A stretch of DNA of 64,000 nt from Trebonia sp963777905 (lineage in GTDB: Bacteria; Actinomycetota; Actinomycetes; Streptosporangiales; Streptosporangiaceae). The stretch covers positions 1-64,000 of the forward strand of contig CAVZSM010000018.1 of NCBI GenBank assembly GCA_963777905.1, given 5' to 3'. Under the pieces are notes generated by a model. It ran no database searches. It was not told the origin of the DNA and saw only the letters and a program-made list of their open reading frames with translations. Numbering within the stretch: position 1 is the first letter of the stretch; the number at the start of each line of letters is the position of its first letter. The position numbers and the translations under genes are program-made. Below are positions 31,789 to 39,618 of the stretch, in pieces.

Positions 31789-32226
31789 CTAGCTGACGAG
31801 GCGGCTGGCGAACTGACGCGATCCGCTGAGCGAAATAGTGAACCAGACGGTCTTGCCCAGGTCCCCGGCAGCGGGGATGACGCCCCAGGACTGAGCGAGC
31901 ATGTCGGTCAGCCACAGGCCGTAGCCGCCTTCTGGCCCGGGGTCGCGCAGCACCGGATCGCCGGGTCCGTCGTCGGTGACCTCGATCCTGGCGATCCCGT
32001 CCGCGATCGAGATCCACAGCCGGGCCGCGGACTTGGCGTGGACGAGGGCGTTCGTCACGAGCTCGCTGGCCATGAGCTCACCCGCCTGCTGGCACCAGGC
32101 GCTTGCGCCCATGTCGGCCAGAAAGCCGCGAGTGAACTGCCTCGCTACAGCGGGAGCATGCCGGCTGGCGCCGAGCTGCCGTCCCGTGATCCGGACTCCG
32201 GTCTCCTGATCCAGACCCGCGCTCAT
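31789..32226 (-). CDS. RsbW/SpoIIAB-like ATP-binding anti-sigma-type kinase
   Basis: 145 residues from the ATG at 32226, which has AAGGAGG at ideal spacing; the earlier ATG at 32262 lacks one. HATPase_c_2 boxes: GELMASELVTNALVHA (N box), VTDDGPGDP (G1) and GGYGLWLTDML (G2). Such single-domain GHKL proteins in actinomycetes act as serine kinases or anti-sigma factors of stress and development circuits, but no sigma factor or antagonist gene is adjacent. It ends 10 bases from the start of the downstream oxygenase gene, so the two may be cotranscribed. Confidence 0.85.
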   Translation of the reverse strand: MSAGLDQETGVRITGRQLGASRHAPAVARQFTRGFLADMGASAWCQQAGELMASELVTNALVHAKSAARLWISIADGIARIEVTDDGPGDPVLRDPGPEGGYGLWLTDMLAQSWGVIPAAGDLGKTVWFTISLSGSRQFASRLVS

Positions 32227-32341
32227 CGTCGCCTCCTTGATCGGTGTTTCCCGTCCGGCCATCGCCGTACAGCGGGCTACCCGGTGTCCGCCGCACCAAA
32301 CCGGTTTGGCGGTGAGCTGCGCTAGCCGAGGGAGGGCTGAG

Positions 32342-33034
32342 CTAGCTGAGGTGCGGCAGCAGGCCGGTGATCGAGTCCAGGACGAGCGGCGACCCCGGCA
32401 GGCCGGTCTGCGACGGCACGGCCTCCAGCTCGGCTCTCGTCGACTCGCCGGTCAGCACGCCGGCCACGATCCCCGCGCCCGCCCGCAGGCCGGATTCGAC
32501 GTCGCTTGTCGTGTCGCCGACGACCGCCAGCTCGTGCACCGAGCCGCCGCCGAGCCGCAGCAGCGCGGTGAGCGGCATATCCGGCCACGGCCGGCCGCGG
32601 CCGGCGTCGGCGGGGGACAGCACCAGGTCCACCAGCGATCCCCAGCCGAGCTCCGCGATGATCGCGTCCCGCGTCGCGGGGGAGAAGCCGGTGCTCAGGC
32701 ACACCTTGATCCCGGCGGACCGGCAGTGCGCGAACAGCGCTTCCGCGCCGGGTATCGCCGCCACCTCACCGCCACTGACCGCCGCCGCGTAGTGCGCCTC
32801 GAACGCCGCGTTCGCCGCCTGCGCGGCGCCCTCGGAACCGAGGATGTGCCGGAACACCTCGATCTTCGACTGGCCCATCGTCGCCCTGACGTACTTCATC
32901 GCCGTGACGAACTCGGCGACGGGCAGGTTGAAGCTGGTGATCGCGTCGGTGAACGCGGCCATCACGACGCCGTCATCCCTGACGGTGGTGCCTGCCATGT
33001 CCAGGCAGGCGACGGAAATACGGTGCTGGCTCAT
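32342..33034 (-). CDS. phosphonatase-like HAD hydrolase (TIGR03351-type)
   Basis: 230 residues from the ATG at 33034 (ATGA overlap with the FAD gene). Motif I is ACLDMAGTTVRDD with nucleophile Asp12; the AGTTV signature is typical of phosphonoacetaldehyde hydrolase relatives. MGQSKIEVFRHIL contains Lys57 near where phosphonatases keep a Schiff-base lysine (alignment needed), and the late motif is VVGDTTSDVESGLRAGA. With the FAD oxidoreductase and GntR regulator encoded upstream it forms a three-gene set known from other genomes and proposed to handle phosphonates. Expected reaction: hydrolysis of the C-P bond of phosphonoacetaldehyde or a related aldehyde. Confidence 0.82.
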   Translation of the reverse strand: MSQHRISVACLDMAGTTVRDDGVVMAAFTDAITSFNLPVAEFVTAMKYVRATMGQSKIEVFRHILGSEGAAQAANAAFEAHYAAAVSGGEVAAIPGAEALFAHCRSAGIKVCLSTGFSPATRDAIIAELGWGSLVDLVLSPADAGRGRPWPDMPLTALLRLGGGSVHELAVVGDTTSDVESGLRAGAGIVAGVLTGESTRAELEAVPSQTGLPGSPLVLDSITGLLPHLS

Positions 33035-34143
33035 GGCAGGAACGTCTCCTCGGCGATCGCGGGCGAACAGGTCATGCCGCGTCCGCCCGGGCCGGTGACG
33101 AGCACCACGCCGGGCGCGACCACGGATCGGTGGTAAAGGTCGGACGTGCCGGTCACCTCGCTGTAGACGCCGGCCCACCGGCGCAGCACCCGGGGCAGCG
33201 GGCGGCCGAGCAGCGCCTCGGCGCGGGCCCGCAGGTGGTCGTAGGGCTCCTCGTCCACGTCGAAGGCGAACGGCTCGTCGTAGGAGTGGGTGTCCCCGAT
33301 GGTCAGCCCGCCGTCGGCGCGCTGCACGAGCAGGAGTTGCGCGCGGCTCGCCGCGGCCACCGGGGTCTGCGGCCCGAGCAGGGCGAGCGACGGCACGTCA
33401 TAGGCCGGGTAGTAGCGCAGCGAGTCGCCGTCCGCGACCGACGTCGTGAGCGACTCGGGGAACGGCGCGGTCTGCATCATCTGCAGCCGCACCCGCCGCA
33501 GGTGGTGCGCCGTGGCCGCCAGGTGCGGCCCGGCCACGCCGGTGAAGTTCGCCCCGGTGCACAGCACCACGAGGTCACCGCGGTACCATCGGCCGCGCTG
33601 GTCCCGCACTCCGTGCGCGACGACCTCGACGGCCTCCCGGCCGGGCAGCCACTCGTACCCCGGCCCCGCCAGCGCCGCACGCAGGGCGGGGAGCGCGACC
33701 CGCGGCTCCACGATCGCGTCGGCCCGGCAGTACAGCCCGCCGAGGAACTCGCCCCGCAGCGCCGGGTTCACCGCGCGCACGCCGTCGGGGTCGAGCAGCT
33801 CGAAGTCGCGCTGCTTGGCGTCGGGCAGCTCTGCCGCCTCGCCGAGCACGCGCAGCTCCGCCTCGCGGGTCGCGAGCGTCAGCGACCCGGCGGGCCGGAA
33901 CCCGGTGCCCGGGGCGGACGCGGCGATCTCCTCCCACAGCTCCCGTGCGCGCAACGCCAGCGCGAGCTCGGGGCCCGCTCGCCGTCCGCTCACCCAGACG
34001 AGGCCGAAGTTCCGCACGCTCGCCCCGCGCGCCTCAGGTTCCCGCTCCAGGTGCACCACGGAGAACCCGCGGCGCCGTGCCATGACGGCGTGCATCGTGC
34101 CGAGCACGCCGCCCCCGACGATCACCACCCGCTGCTCAGCCAC
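33031..34143 (-). CDS. FAD-dependent oxidoreductase (TIGR03364/HpnW-like, DAO family)
   Basis: 370 residues from the GTG at 34143 (VAEQRVVIVGGG). The dinucleotide motif VVIVGGGVLGTMHAVMARRRG and the DAO ending TGPGGRGMTCSPAIAEE are clear, with an RNFGLVWVSGR segment as in TIGR03364 proteins. Members of this clade accompany phosphonatase-like HAD proteins. Relatives have been reported to oxidise 2-aminoethylphosphonate-type amines to phosphonoacetaldehyde, which the overlapping downstream HAD enzyme would then cleave. Cytoplasmic, no signal. It follows the GntR gene by about 35 bases containing palindromic sequence. Substrate is inferred from family and partners. Confidence 0.83.
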   Translation of the reverse strand: MAEQRVVIVGGGVLGTMHAVMARRRGFSVVHLEREPEARGASVRNFGLVWVSGRRAGPELALALRARELWEEIAASAPGTGFRPAGSLTLATREAELRVLGEAAELPDAKQRDFELLDPDGVRAVNPALRGEFLGGLYCRADAIVEPRVALPALRAALAGPGYEWLPGREAVEVVAHGVRDQRGRWYRGDLVVLCTGANFTGVAGPHLAATAHHLRRVRLQMMQTAPFPESLTTSVADGDSLRYYPAYDVPSLALLGPQTPVAAASRAQLLLVQRADGGLTIGDTHSYDEPFAFDVDEEPYDHLRARAEALLGRPLPRVLRRWAGVYSEVTGTSDLYHRSVVAPGVVLVTGPGGRGMTCSPAIAEETFLP

Positions 34144-34152
34144 AGATGACGA

Positions 34153-34182
34153 GTATAACTTGTATAGCCAACTTTGGGCTAT
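34153..34182. promoter_or_regulatory. AT-rich palindromes between GntR and FAD genes
   Basis: ATAGCC (34164-34169) and GGCTAT (34177-34182) form an inverted repeat with a 7-base spacer, next to GTATAACTTGTATA (34153-34166). The cluster overlaps the GntR stop codon and lies just before the FAD gene. It could be a GntR operator and -10-like sequence for the two downstream genes. Confidence 0.35.
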
Positions 34183-34928
34183 GACGGGGCAGCGGACGTC
34201 CGGGACAGTGCGTTGACGGCGACGGAGTTGCGGATGCTGAACGCTGTCAGTGAGCCCACGTACCGGTCGTCGGACCACTCCACCGGCTGCCCGGAACGGT
34301 CCGTCGTGAACCGCCGTTCGCGCAGCAGCGGCACCCCGGCCCGCACGCCGAGCAGCCGGGCGTCCTCGGCGGACGCGGGCACCGCGTCGATCACGTGCTC
34401 GGCGTCGGTGAACACCACACCGAGCGCCTCGAGCCGCTCGGTGATCGAGTCGACGGACAGGTCCATTTCGGCGACGAGCGTGCCCACCTGGTCGGGATAG
34501 GCGGCGCGCTCCACCATCACGGGACGTCCTGACAGCAGCCGCACCCGGACCAGGGACCAGACATGGAAGCCGGCGGGCAGCGCCAGCCGGTCGGCCTCGG
34601 CCTCGGTGGCGGGGCGCCGCTCGAGGGTCACCACGCGGCCGCCGGGCACCTCGCCGATGGCTCGTGCCCAGCGGGAGAACGACAGCAGCTCGCCGAAGCT
34701 CTGCACCCGCGGGCCGCCGATCACCACCCGGCGGGCACCGCGGCGGGAGGCGATCACGCCGTCCGCCCGCAGCGCGGCGAACGCCTGCCTTATCGTGCCA
34801 CGAGACACCGAATACCGCTCGGCGAGCTCGCTTTCCGAAGGGAGCTTGGTGTTCACCGGGTAAGTGCCTGCCGCGATGGCCGCCTTGATATCTTCGGCCA
34901 CCTTCCGGTACAGCGAGGACCCGGTCAT
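34179..34928 (-). CDS. GntR/HutC-family transcriptional regulator
   Basis: 249 residues from the ATG at 34928 (MTGSSLYRKVAEDI); a start ten codons earlier is possible but adds only unrelated sequence. The N-terminal winged helix shows LPSESELAERYSVSRGTIRQAF. A UTRA ligand domain follows, including TLERRPATEAEADRLALPAG and the ERRFTTDRSGQPVEWSDDRY motif. It probably senses a phosphonate-like ligand and represses the FAD/HAD pair downstream in the same orientation. No strong ribosome site precedes the start. The 62-base gap to the opposite DUF574 gene frame (34959-35020) would hold its promoter. Confidence 0.88.
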   Translation of the reverse strand: MTGSSLYRKVAEDIKAAIAAGTYPVNTKLPSESELAERYSVSRGTIRQAFAALRADGVIASRRGARRVVIGGPRVQSFGELLSFSRWARAIGEVPGGRVVTLERRPATEAEADRLALPAGFHVWSLVRVRLLSGRPVMVERAAYPDQVGTLVAEMDLSVDSITERLEALGVVFTDAEHVIDAVPASAEDARLLGVRAGVPLLRERRFTTDRSGQPVEWSDDRYVGSLTAFSIRNSVAVNALSRTSAAPS

Positions 34929-35040
34929 GCACACAAAGAGTACTTGGCCTGATGCCATACTTGCTGCCAGCCCTGCTGTCCGGGACTATCGTTAGCTTTG
35001 AATAAAGCCCGTGTTTCCGCGGGGGCGGCGGAGGTCACCG

Positions 35041-35883
35041 ATGGCCAGCGACAAGGACGGCAACCGGTACACGGTTGCCGACATCGACATCACCAGGCCG
35101 AACGTAGCGCGCGTTTACGACTGTTTTCTCGACGGGAAAGACAATTTCGCCGCGGACCGCGAGTTCGTGCGGCAGGCCCTCGAGATCGCGCCGAAGGCGG
35201 GGATGTCCGCCAAAAACAACCGCGCGTTCCTGAGCCGGGTGGTCCGCCACCTCGTCGCCGATGTCGGCCTCACGCAGCTGCTCGATATCGGCTCGGGGCT
35301 GCCCACCCAGGGCAACGTGAGCGAGATCGCGCACGCCATCGACCCGACGGTGCACGTCGTGCACGTCGACAACGACCCGATCGTCTACACGCACAGCAAG
35401 GCGCTGCTCACCGACTCGTGGACCACCGACATCGTGGTCGGCGACGTCCGCAAGCCCGCCGAGATCCTGGCCGACCCCGACGTGCGCAAGCTCATCGACT
35501 TCGAGAAGCCCATCGGCCTGCTGCTGTTCGCGATCCTGCACCACGTCACGGACGACGATGAGCCGGGACGGATCGCCGCCCAGCTGCGGGACGCGATGCC
35601 CGACGGGAGCTACCTCGCGCTCTCCAGCCTGCGGCTGCCAGGACCCGAGCTGCCAGAACTGCGCGCCGTGACCATCGAGGGCGAGAAGCTCCTGGTGGGC
35701 ACGCTCGGCAGCGGGCGCTGGCGGGAGGACGAGGAGATCCTCACCTGGTTCGGCGACTGGGAACTGCTCGAGCCCGGCCTGGTGTCCATCCTGGACTGGC
35801 GCCCCGCGCCGGGAACGTTCATCGAGCGGGACGAGAACTACCACAGCTTCTTCGGCGGCGTGGCGCGCAAGCCCGCGAGATAG
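35041..35883 (+). CDS. SAM-dependent methyltransferase, Methyltransf_19 (DUF574)
   Basis: 280 residues from the ATG at 35041, with GGAGG seven bases upstream. The segment ITRPNVARVYDCFLDGKDNFAADRE is diagnostic of the actinobacterial DUF574 family (read in pieces). The SAM-binding part is LTQLLDIGSGLPTQGN, followed by VVHVDNDPIVYTHSKALL and LLLFAILHHVTDDDEP. These proteins are abundant in Streptomyces and relatives and are probable small-molecule methyltransferases without known acceptors. Single gene, plus strand, followed by a DUF427 gene after 80 bases. Confidence 0.9.
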   Translation: MASDKDGNRYTVADIDITRPNVARVYDCFLDGKDNFAADREFVRQALEIAPKAGMSAKNNRAFLSRVVRHLVADVGLTQLLDIGSGLPTQGNVSEIAHAIDPTVHVVHVDNDPIVYTHSKALLTDSWTTDIVVGDVRKPAEILADPDVRKLIDFEKPIGLLLFAILHHVTDDDEPGRIAAQLRDAMPDGSYLALSSLRLPGPELPELRAVTIEGEKLLVGTLGSGRWREDEEILTWFGDWELLEPGLVSILDWRPAPGTFIERDENYHSFFGGVARKPAR

Positions 35884-35963
35884 CGGGCCCGTTCCGGAAT
35901 GTCTGCGGCCCCGTGCGGGCTTACGCAGATAACCGCTGACCCACTCCGGAAGAGAGCCCTGTC

Positions 35964-36335
35964 ATGGACCGCGCCGTGAAGATCCCGGACGCCACCCACC
36001 CGATCACCGTCCGCCCCACCGGTTCCCGCGTGACCGTGCGCGTCGGCGGCGTGACGGTCGCCGAGTCGGACAGCGCGCTGTCGCTGGCCGAGTCGTCTTA
36101 TCCCGTGGTGCAGTACATCCCCCTCGGCGACGTCGACCAGAGCCTGCTGCGGCGCACCGACAGCCACACCTACTGCCCTTACAAGGGCGAGGCCAGCTAC
36201 TACAGCGTCCAGACCCCGGACGGCGCGACCGAGGCCGACCTGATCTGGACCTACGAGCAGCCCTACGACGCGGTCAAGGAGATCGCCGGTCACGTGGCGT
36301 TCTACGCGAACCGCGCCGAGGTCGCCGTCGGCTGA
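35964..36335 (+). CDS. DUF427 domain protein
   Basis: 123 residues with GGAAGAGAG before the ATG. The family pattern is present: PITVRPTGSRVTVRVGGVTVAESDSAL, then YPVVQYIPLGDV, the HTYCPYKGEASYYSV core and a Trp/Tyr-containing end (IWTYEQPYDAVKEIAGHVAFY), read as separate blocks. DUF427 proteins are small beta-rich cytoplasmic proteins of unknown role, common in actinobacteria. The conserved CPYKGEA loop suggests a ligand-binding or enzymatic site. No operon partner downstream: 475 bases of repeat-rich intergenic DNA follow. Confidence 0.88.
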   Translation: MDRAVKIPDATHPITVRPTGSRVTVRVGGVTVAESDSALSLAESSYPVVQYIPLGDVDQSLLRRTDSHTYCPYKGEASYYSVQTPDGATEADLIWTYEQPYDAVKEIAGHVAFYANRAEVAVG

Positions 36336-36438
36336 CCTTCCCCATCATCCCGAACGGGCCCGTCACTCCGCCCCATCGTCCCCTCGGCGCCCTTGAGTCG
36401 CCTGGCCCCTCTGCTCTGCTGCGCGCGCCCCAGCCTCG

Positions 36439-36456
36439 TGATAACAGCAAGAAGCG
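36439..36456 (+). repeat. 18-bp interspersed repeat, copy 1
   Basis: TGATAACAGCAAGAAGCG, intergenic. It pairs with copy 2, which lies 91 bases downstream in the same orientation. Confidence 0.85.
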
Positions 36457-36473
36457 GATCTGAATGCCGTAGC

Positions 36474-36513
36474 GCTGAAACTTTGGCCGCCTCTGGCCGG
36501 TCAAACTTTCAGC
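36474..36513. repeat. imperfect inverted repeat between repeat copies 1 and 2
   Basis: GCTGAAACTTTGGCC and the inverse of GGCCGGTCAAACTTTCAGC form arms with small mismatches around a 6-base centre. Flanked by the two 18-bp repeats, the 109-bp block 36439-36547 has the look of a compact palindromic element. Confidence 0.55.
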
Positions 36514-36529
36514 ATCATCGGATGTCATC

Positions 36530-36547
36530 TGATAACAGCAAGAAGCG
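36530..36547 (+). repeat. 18-bp interspersed repeat, copy 2
   Basis: TGATAACAGCAAGAAGCG, identical to copy 1 and in the same orientation. Confidence 0.85.
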
Positions 36548-36591
36548 CTCGGCAGGAGGAGCCTCTTTCGCCGTCGCGATGGGCGGCGTTC

Positions 36592-36667
36592 CCCACATAG
36601 GGCGCAATCGTCCCGGTTTATGTCCTTTTTGCCCCAGTTCATCGGTGCCTTTTGCGCCCTATGTGGG
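36592..36667. repeat. perfect 16-bp inverted repeat with 44-nt loop
   Basis: CCCACATAGGGCGCAA (36592-36607) and TTGCGCCCTATGTGGG (36652-36667) are exact inverses. The loop is T-rich. This is a separate palindromic element within the gene-free region. Confidence 0.8.
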
Positions 36668-36809
36668 TGCCGGCCGGCCACGCGCGGCCCGACCGCGGCT
36701 GCCGACTGCGCAATCCTGCTAGCGGGTGAGCGCCCCGCGCCTGAGCGCCTCCACGTCGCCGCCATGGCGACGGCACATCGCCTGCATCGCAGGCGGCTTT
36801 GCTTGAGTC

Positions 36810-37127
36810 ATGAAAGCAAACTACGGATTCACCTGCAAGATGACTGCCAAGCCGGGCATGGGCGACCAGCTGGTCAAGCTCCTGCTGACAGGCCTGGATG
36901 AGGGCAACCCGGGCTCCACCGAATGGTGCGTGGTGTACCTGGTGAGCCGCTCGGCCTCCAACCCCGACGTCGTCACTGTCCAGGAGGGCTGGACGACCGA
37001 GGAGGACCACCACCGGATCTTCGGCGGTGCTGCCGCTCAGGCGATCGTCGCCCAGTTCGCCGACATCCTCGCCGACGAGCCAACCTACGACGACCTCATC
37101 GCCGTGGACGGCAAAGCCAACTACTGA
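36810..37127 (+). CDS. antibiotic biosynthesis monooxygenase (ABM) domain protein
   Basis: 105 residues (MKANYGFTCKMTAKPGMGDQL...). The ferredoxin-like fold of ABM proteins is recognisable: a first strand with a basic turn (KMTAKPGMGDQLVKLL), a central VVYLVSRSASNPDVVTVQEGW strand pair and a helix beginning TTEEDHHRIFGG. Proteins of this size act as cofactor-free quinol monooxygenases or as haem/ligand-binding relatives. It stands alone between two repeat-rich intergenic zones. No ribosome site is obvious before the ATG. Function unproven. Confidence 0.75.
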   Translation: MKANYGFTCKMTAKPGMGDQLVKLLLTGLDEGNPGSTEWCVVYLVSRSASNPDVVTVQEGWTTEEDHHRIFGGAAAQAIVAQFADILADEPTYDDLIAVDGKANY

Positions 37128-37290
37128 GCAGCCCCGGGTGACGTAGTCCAGCCGCGTCTCCAGGCCAGGGGTACCTAACGCTCCACCATCTTCCAGGGCG
37201 GTCCCGGGCAGCGCCCGGCGTTGCCCCGCAGATCCCACAGCCCTCAGCGTCACCAAGCCCGAACGCGGCGGCCGGGCATATGCCGGTCAA

Positions 37291-37333
37291 TGCGCGATCG
37301 ACCTGCCCGATTGGTGTCGATTGCGCGATCGAC
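37291..37333. repeat. 12-bp direct repeat, also partly palindromic
   Basis: TGCGCGATCGAC occurs at 37291-37302 and 37322-37333. The second copy sits in GTCGATTGCGCGATCGAC, with GTCGAT/ATCGAC arms. It lies downstream of both flanking genes, so an operator role is uncertain. Confidence 0.5.
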
Positions 37334-37356
37334 AGGTTCGCATCGGCCCGCTGCCC

Positions 37357-37374
37357 TGATAACAGCAAGAGGCG
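37357..37374 (+). repeat. 18-bp interspersed repeat, copy 3
   Basis: TGATAACAGCAAGAGGCG (one base different from copies 1 and 2), 10 bases beyond the 3' end of the MarR gene. Confidence 0.85.
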
Positions 37375-37384
37375 GCTGGGGCCG

Positions 37385-37883
37385 CTAACGGGGCGTGAGG
37401 TCTTCGACCGCTTCGCAGGCCGTCAGGACCGGGTCGAGGTCGTTGACGCGGGCGGCGAGGGCGCCCAGCAGCTTCCTGAAGGCCGCCTGGTCGTCGGGGT
37501 CCAGGCCGGCCAGCAGGTGCTGCTCGGCGTGGGCGAAGCGCGCGTCTAGGTCGGCGAGGACCTCCCGGCCGTGGGCGGTGGCGACCACGCGGCGGCTGCG
37601 GCGATCGGCCGGGTCGGGCTTGGCGCTCGACGAGCTTCGCGGCTTCCAGGTCGTCGAGCAGGTAGGTCATGACGGTGCGGTCGATGCCGAGGCGCTGCGC
37701 CATCGCCGCCTGGCTGCCTGGCTCGTCGCGGGCGGCGGCGCACAGCACCTGGTAGCCGCGATGACCGCCGGGCATGCCAGCCGTGGCGGCGTCGGCCGCC
37801 TTGACGTACGCCCGGAACACCACGGCGAGGCCCCAGCCGAGGTCACCGGCGAGCCGGTCAGGAGTCACCGTCATGCCTCCCAT
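37385..37883 (-). pseudogene. MarR-family regulator with a single-base frameshift
   Basis: From the ATG at 37883 (alternative 37874) the frame encodes LGWGLAVVFRAYVKAADAA and a winged-helix segment with AMAQRLGIDRTVMTYLLDDLEAAKLVER. It then departs into Arg/Pro-rich sequence. The expected wing and C-terminal dimer helix (ADRRSRRVVATAHGREVLAD ... DPDDQAAFRKLLGALAARV) continue in another frame to the stop at 37385. Removing one base of the GG at 37622-37623 would restore LVERKPDPADRRS. The gene therefore looks recently broken, or the base is a sequencing error. It faces the LLM/hemerythrin gene, its likely target. Confidence 0.8.
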
Positions 37884-37900
37884 GGTAGACCCTGCTGCAC

Positions 37901-37930
37901 ACAAGATAGTCTGTGAGTTATATTATCTGT
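37901..37930. promoter_or_regulatory. candidate MarR operator/promoter region
   Basis: In the divergent gap before the LLM gene, ACAAGATA and TATCTGT form an imperfect inverted repeat around an AT-rich centre containing TTATATTAT, which can serve as -10 sequence on either strand. Confidence 0.35.
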
Positions 37931-37958
37931 CACGTAGACCACTATCGGGAGATGGCAG

Positions 37959-39524
37959 ATGGCTGACTACGGTCACGACCTTTCGTTCGGGATATTCGTG
38001 ACGCCGAAAGCGGACGCGGGCCCGCACATCATCGAGCTCGCGCGGCGCGCGGACGCGGCCGGGCTGGACTGGGTGAGCGTGCAGGACCATCCATACCAGC
38101 CCGCCTTCCTCGACGCGATGACGCTGCTGACCGCGATCGCGGCGGCGACCGAGCGCGTCGCCGTCTTCCCGAACGTGGCCAACCTGCCGCTGCGCCCGCC
38201 TGCGGTGCTGGCGCGCGCGGTCGCGAGCCTGGACATCCTGTCTGGCGGGCGGGCTGAGCTGGGGATCGGTACGGGGGCGTTCTGGGACGCGATCGCGGCG
38301 ATGGGCGGGCCGCGGCGGTCGCCACGGGAGTCGGTCGACGCGCTGCGAGAGGCGATCGCCGTGATCCGGGCGCTGTGGACGCCGGGTCGCGGGGCGCGGG
38401 CCGGCGGGCAGTACTACTCGGTGTCCGGGGCGAAGCCGGGGCCGTTCCCCGTGCACGACGTGGGCATCTGGGTGGGCGCGTACAAGGAGCGGATGCTGCG
38501 GCTCACCGGCGAGGCCGGCGACGGGTGGCTGCCGAGCTCGCCGTACGCGCCGCCGGAGCAGCTCGCCGCGATGAACGCGGTGATCGACGCGGCCGCGACG
38601 GAGGCCGGGCGGTCGCCCGCGGACGTGCGGCGGATCTACAACATCGCCGGCTCGTTCAGCGGCGACGGGTCCGCCTTCCTCCAGGGGCCGCCGAAGGTAT
38701 GGGCGGAGCAGCTCGCCGGGCTCGCACTCGACGAGGGGATCAGCGGATTCGTGCTGATGGCGGACGACACCGTCACCGTGGACCGGTTCGCGGCCGAGGT
38801 GGCGCCCGCGGTGCGGGAGCTGGTCGCGAGCGAGCGCGCGCTGGCGGACGCGGACGCGGATACAGACGCCCGCCCAGTCTCTTCTCCGACTGATAACAGC
38901 AAGAAGCGTGAGCGCGGGATTGGCGTGGCGGCGACGCCCGATCCGGGAGTCCGGCTCAGCGATGAGACGCTGTGGGACGAGACGGCGCGCCCGGTCGCGC
39001 CGGCGCCCGACCCGGACACTGACTACTCGGAGGCGGGCCGGTCGCACGCCCGCGACCTGGTAGCGGTCCACGATCACCTGCGGGCGGAGCTGGCGCAGCT
39101 GCGGGACATGATCGCCCAGGTCGCCGCCGGCAGCCTCGACCCGGGCAAGGCCCGGACGGAGATCAGCAAACTGACCATGCGGCAGAACCAGTGGACGGTC
39201 GGCGCGTACTGCGAGAGCTACTGCCGGCTGGTCGGCCTGCATCACACGCTGGAGGACACGTCGCTGTTCACCGGCCTGCGCCGGCTCGACGGCCGGCTCG
39301 CGCCGGTCACCGGGCGGCTGACCGAGGAGCACCACGTGATCGCAGGCCTACTGTCCCGCGTGGACGCGGCGCTGGTGGCCCTGGTCACCGACCCGGTGCG
39401 CGGGATGCCCGCGGTGCGGGCCGCTGTGGACCTGCTCACCGACGCTCTGCTGTCCCACCTGTCGTACGAGGAACACCAGATTCTGGAGCCCCTGGCCCGG
39501 CTCGGGCCCGCGATCTACGGCTGA
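37959..39524 (+). CDS. LLM-class F420/flavin-dependent oxidoreductase fused to a hemerythrin domain
   Basis: 521 residues. Residues about 1-300 are a bacterial-luciferase-like (LLM) domain: LARRADAAGLDWVSVQDHPYQ, SGGRAELGIGTGAFWD, VGIWVGAYKERML and GDGWLPSS. A polar linker (about 300-360) contains DNSKKRERG, translated from a copy of the 18-bp repeat (38891-38908). Residues about 360-521 are a hemerythrin-like four-helix domain with diiron ligand candidates in AVHDHLRAEL, GLHHTLEDTSLF, TEEHHVIAGLL and SYEEHQILEPL. The fusion suggests an F420 or FMN hydride-transfer enzyme coupled to oxygen, NO or iron sensing. The broken MarR gene is divergent. Confidence 0.88.
   Translation: MADYGHDLSFGIFVTPKADAGPHIIELARRADAAGLDWVSVQDHPYQPAFLDAMTLLTAIAAATERVAVFPNVANLPLRPPAVLARAVASLDILSGGRAELGIGTGAFWDAIAAMGGPRRSPRESVDALREAIAVIRALWTPGRGARAGGQYYSVSGAKPGPFPVHDVGIWVGAYKERMLRLTGEAGDGWLPSSPYAPPEQLAAMNAVIDAAATEAGRSPADVRRIYNIAGSFSGDGSAFLQGPPKVWAEQLAGLALDEGISGFVLMADDTVTVDRFAAEVAPAVRELVASERALADADADTDARPVSSPTDNSKKRERGIGVAATPDPGVRLSDETLWDETARPVAPAPDPDTDYSEAGRSHARDLVAVHDHLRAELAQLRDMIAQVAAGSLDPGKARTEISKLTMRQNQWTVGAYCESYCRLVGLHHTLEDTSLFTGLRRLDGRLAPVTGRLTEEHHVIAGLLSRVDAALVALVTDPVRGMPAVRAAVDLLTDALLSHLSYEEHQILEPLARLGPAIYG
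38891..38908 (+). repeat. 18-bp interspersed repeat, copy 4 (translated)
   Basis: TGATAACAGCAAGAAGCG inside the LLM-hemerythrin gene, read in frame as DNSKK followed by Arg. It falls exactly in the inter-domain linker, where an insertion would be tolerated. Confidence 0.85.
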
Positions 39525-39618
39525 CCGGCCGCGACACGCCGATCATCTCAGGGCGTTAATCCAGCTCCTGGCCGCCCCGGACCGTCATTATTGCCAACGG
39601 GGCGAAAGGGGCACGACG

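Larger units (their letters stand above)
36336..36809. other. repeat-rich, low-GC intergenic region without a gene
   Basis: No convincing gene. The stretch holds two copies of the 18-bp TGATAACAGCAAGAAGCG repeat, an imperfect inverted repeat between them and a second, perfect 16-bp inverted repeat further on. Base composition is visibly less GC-rich than the surroundings, as in inserted palindromic elements. Confidence 0.7.
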
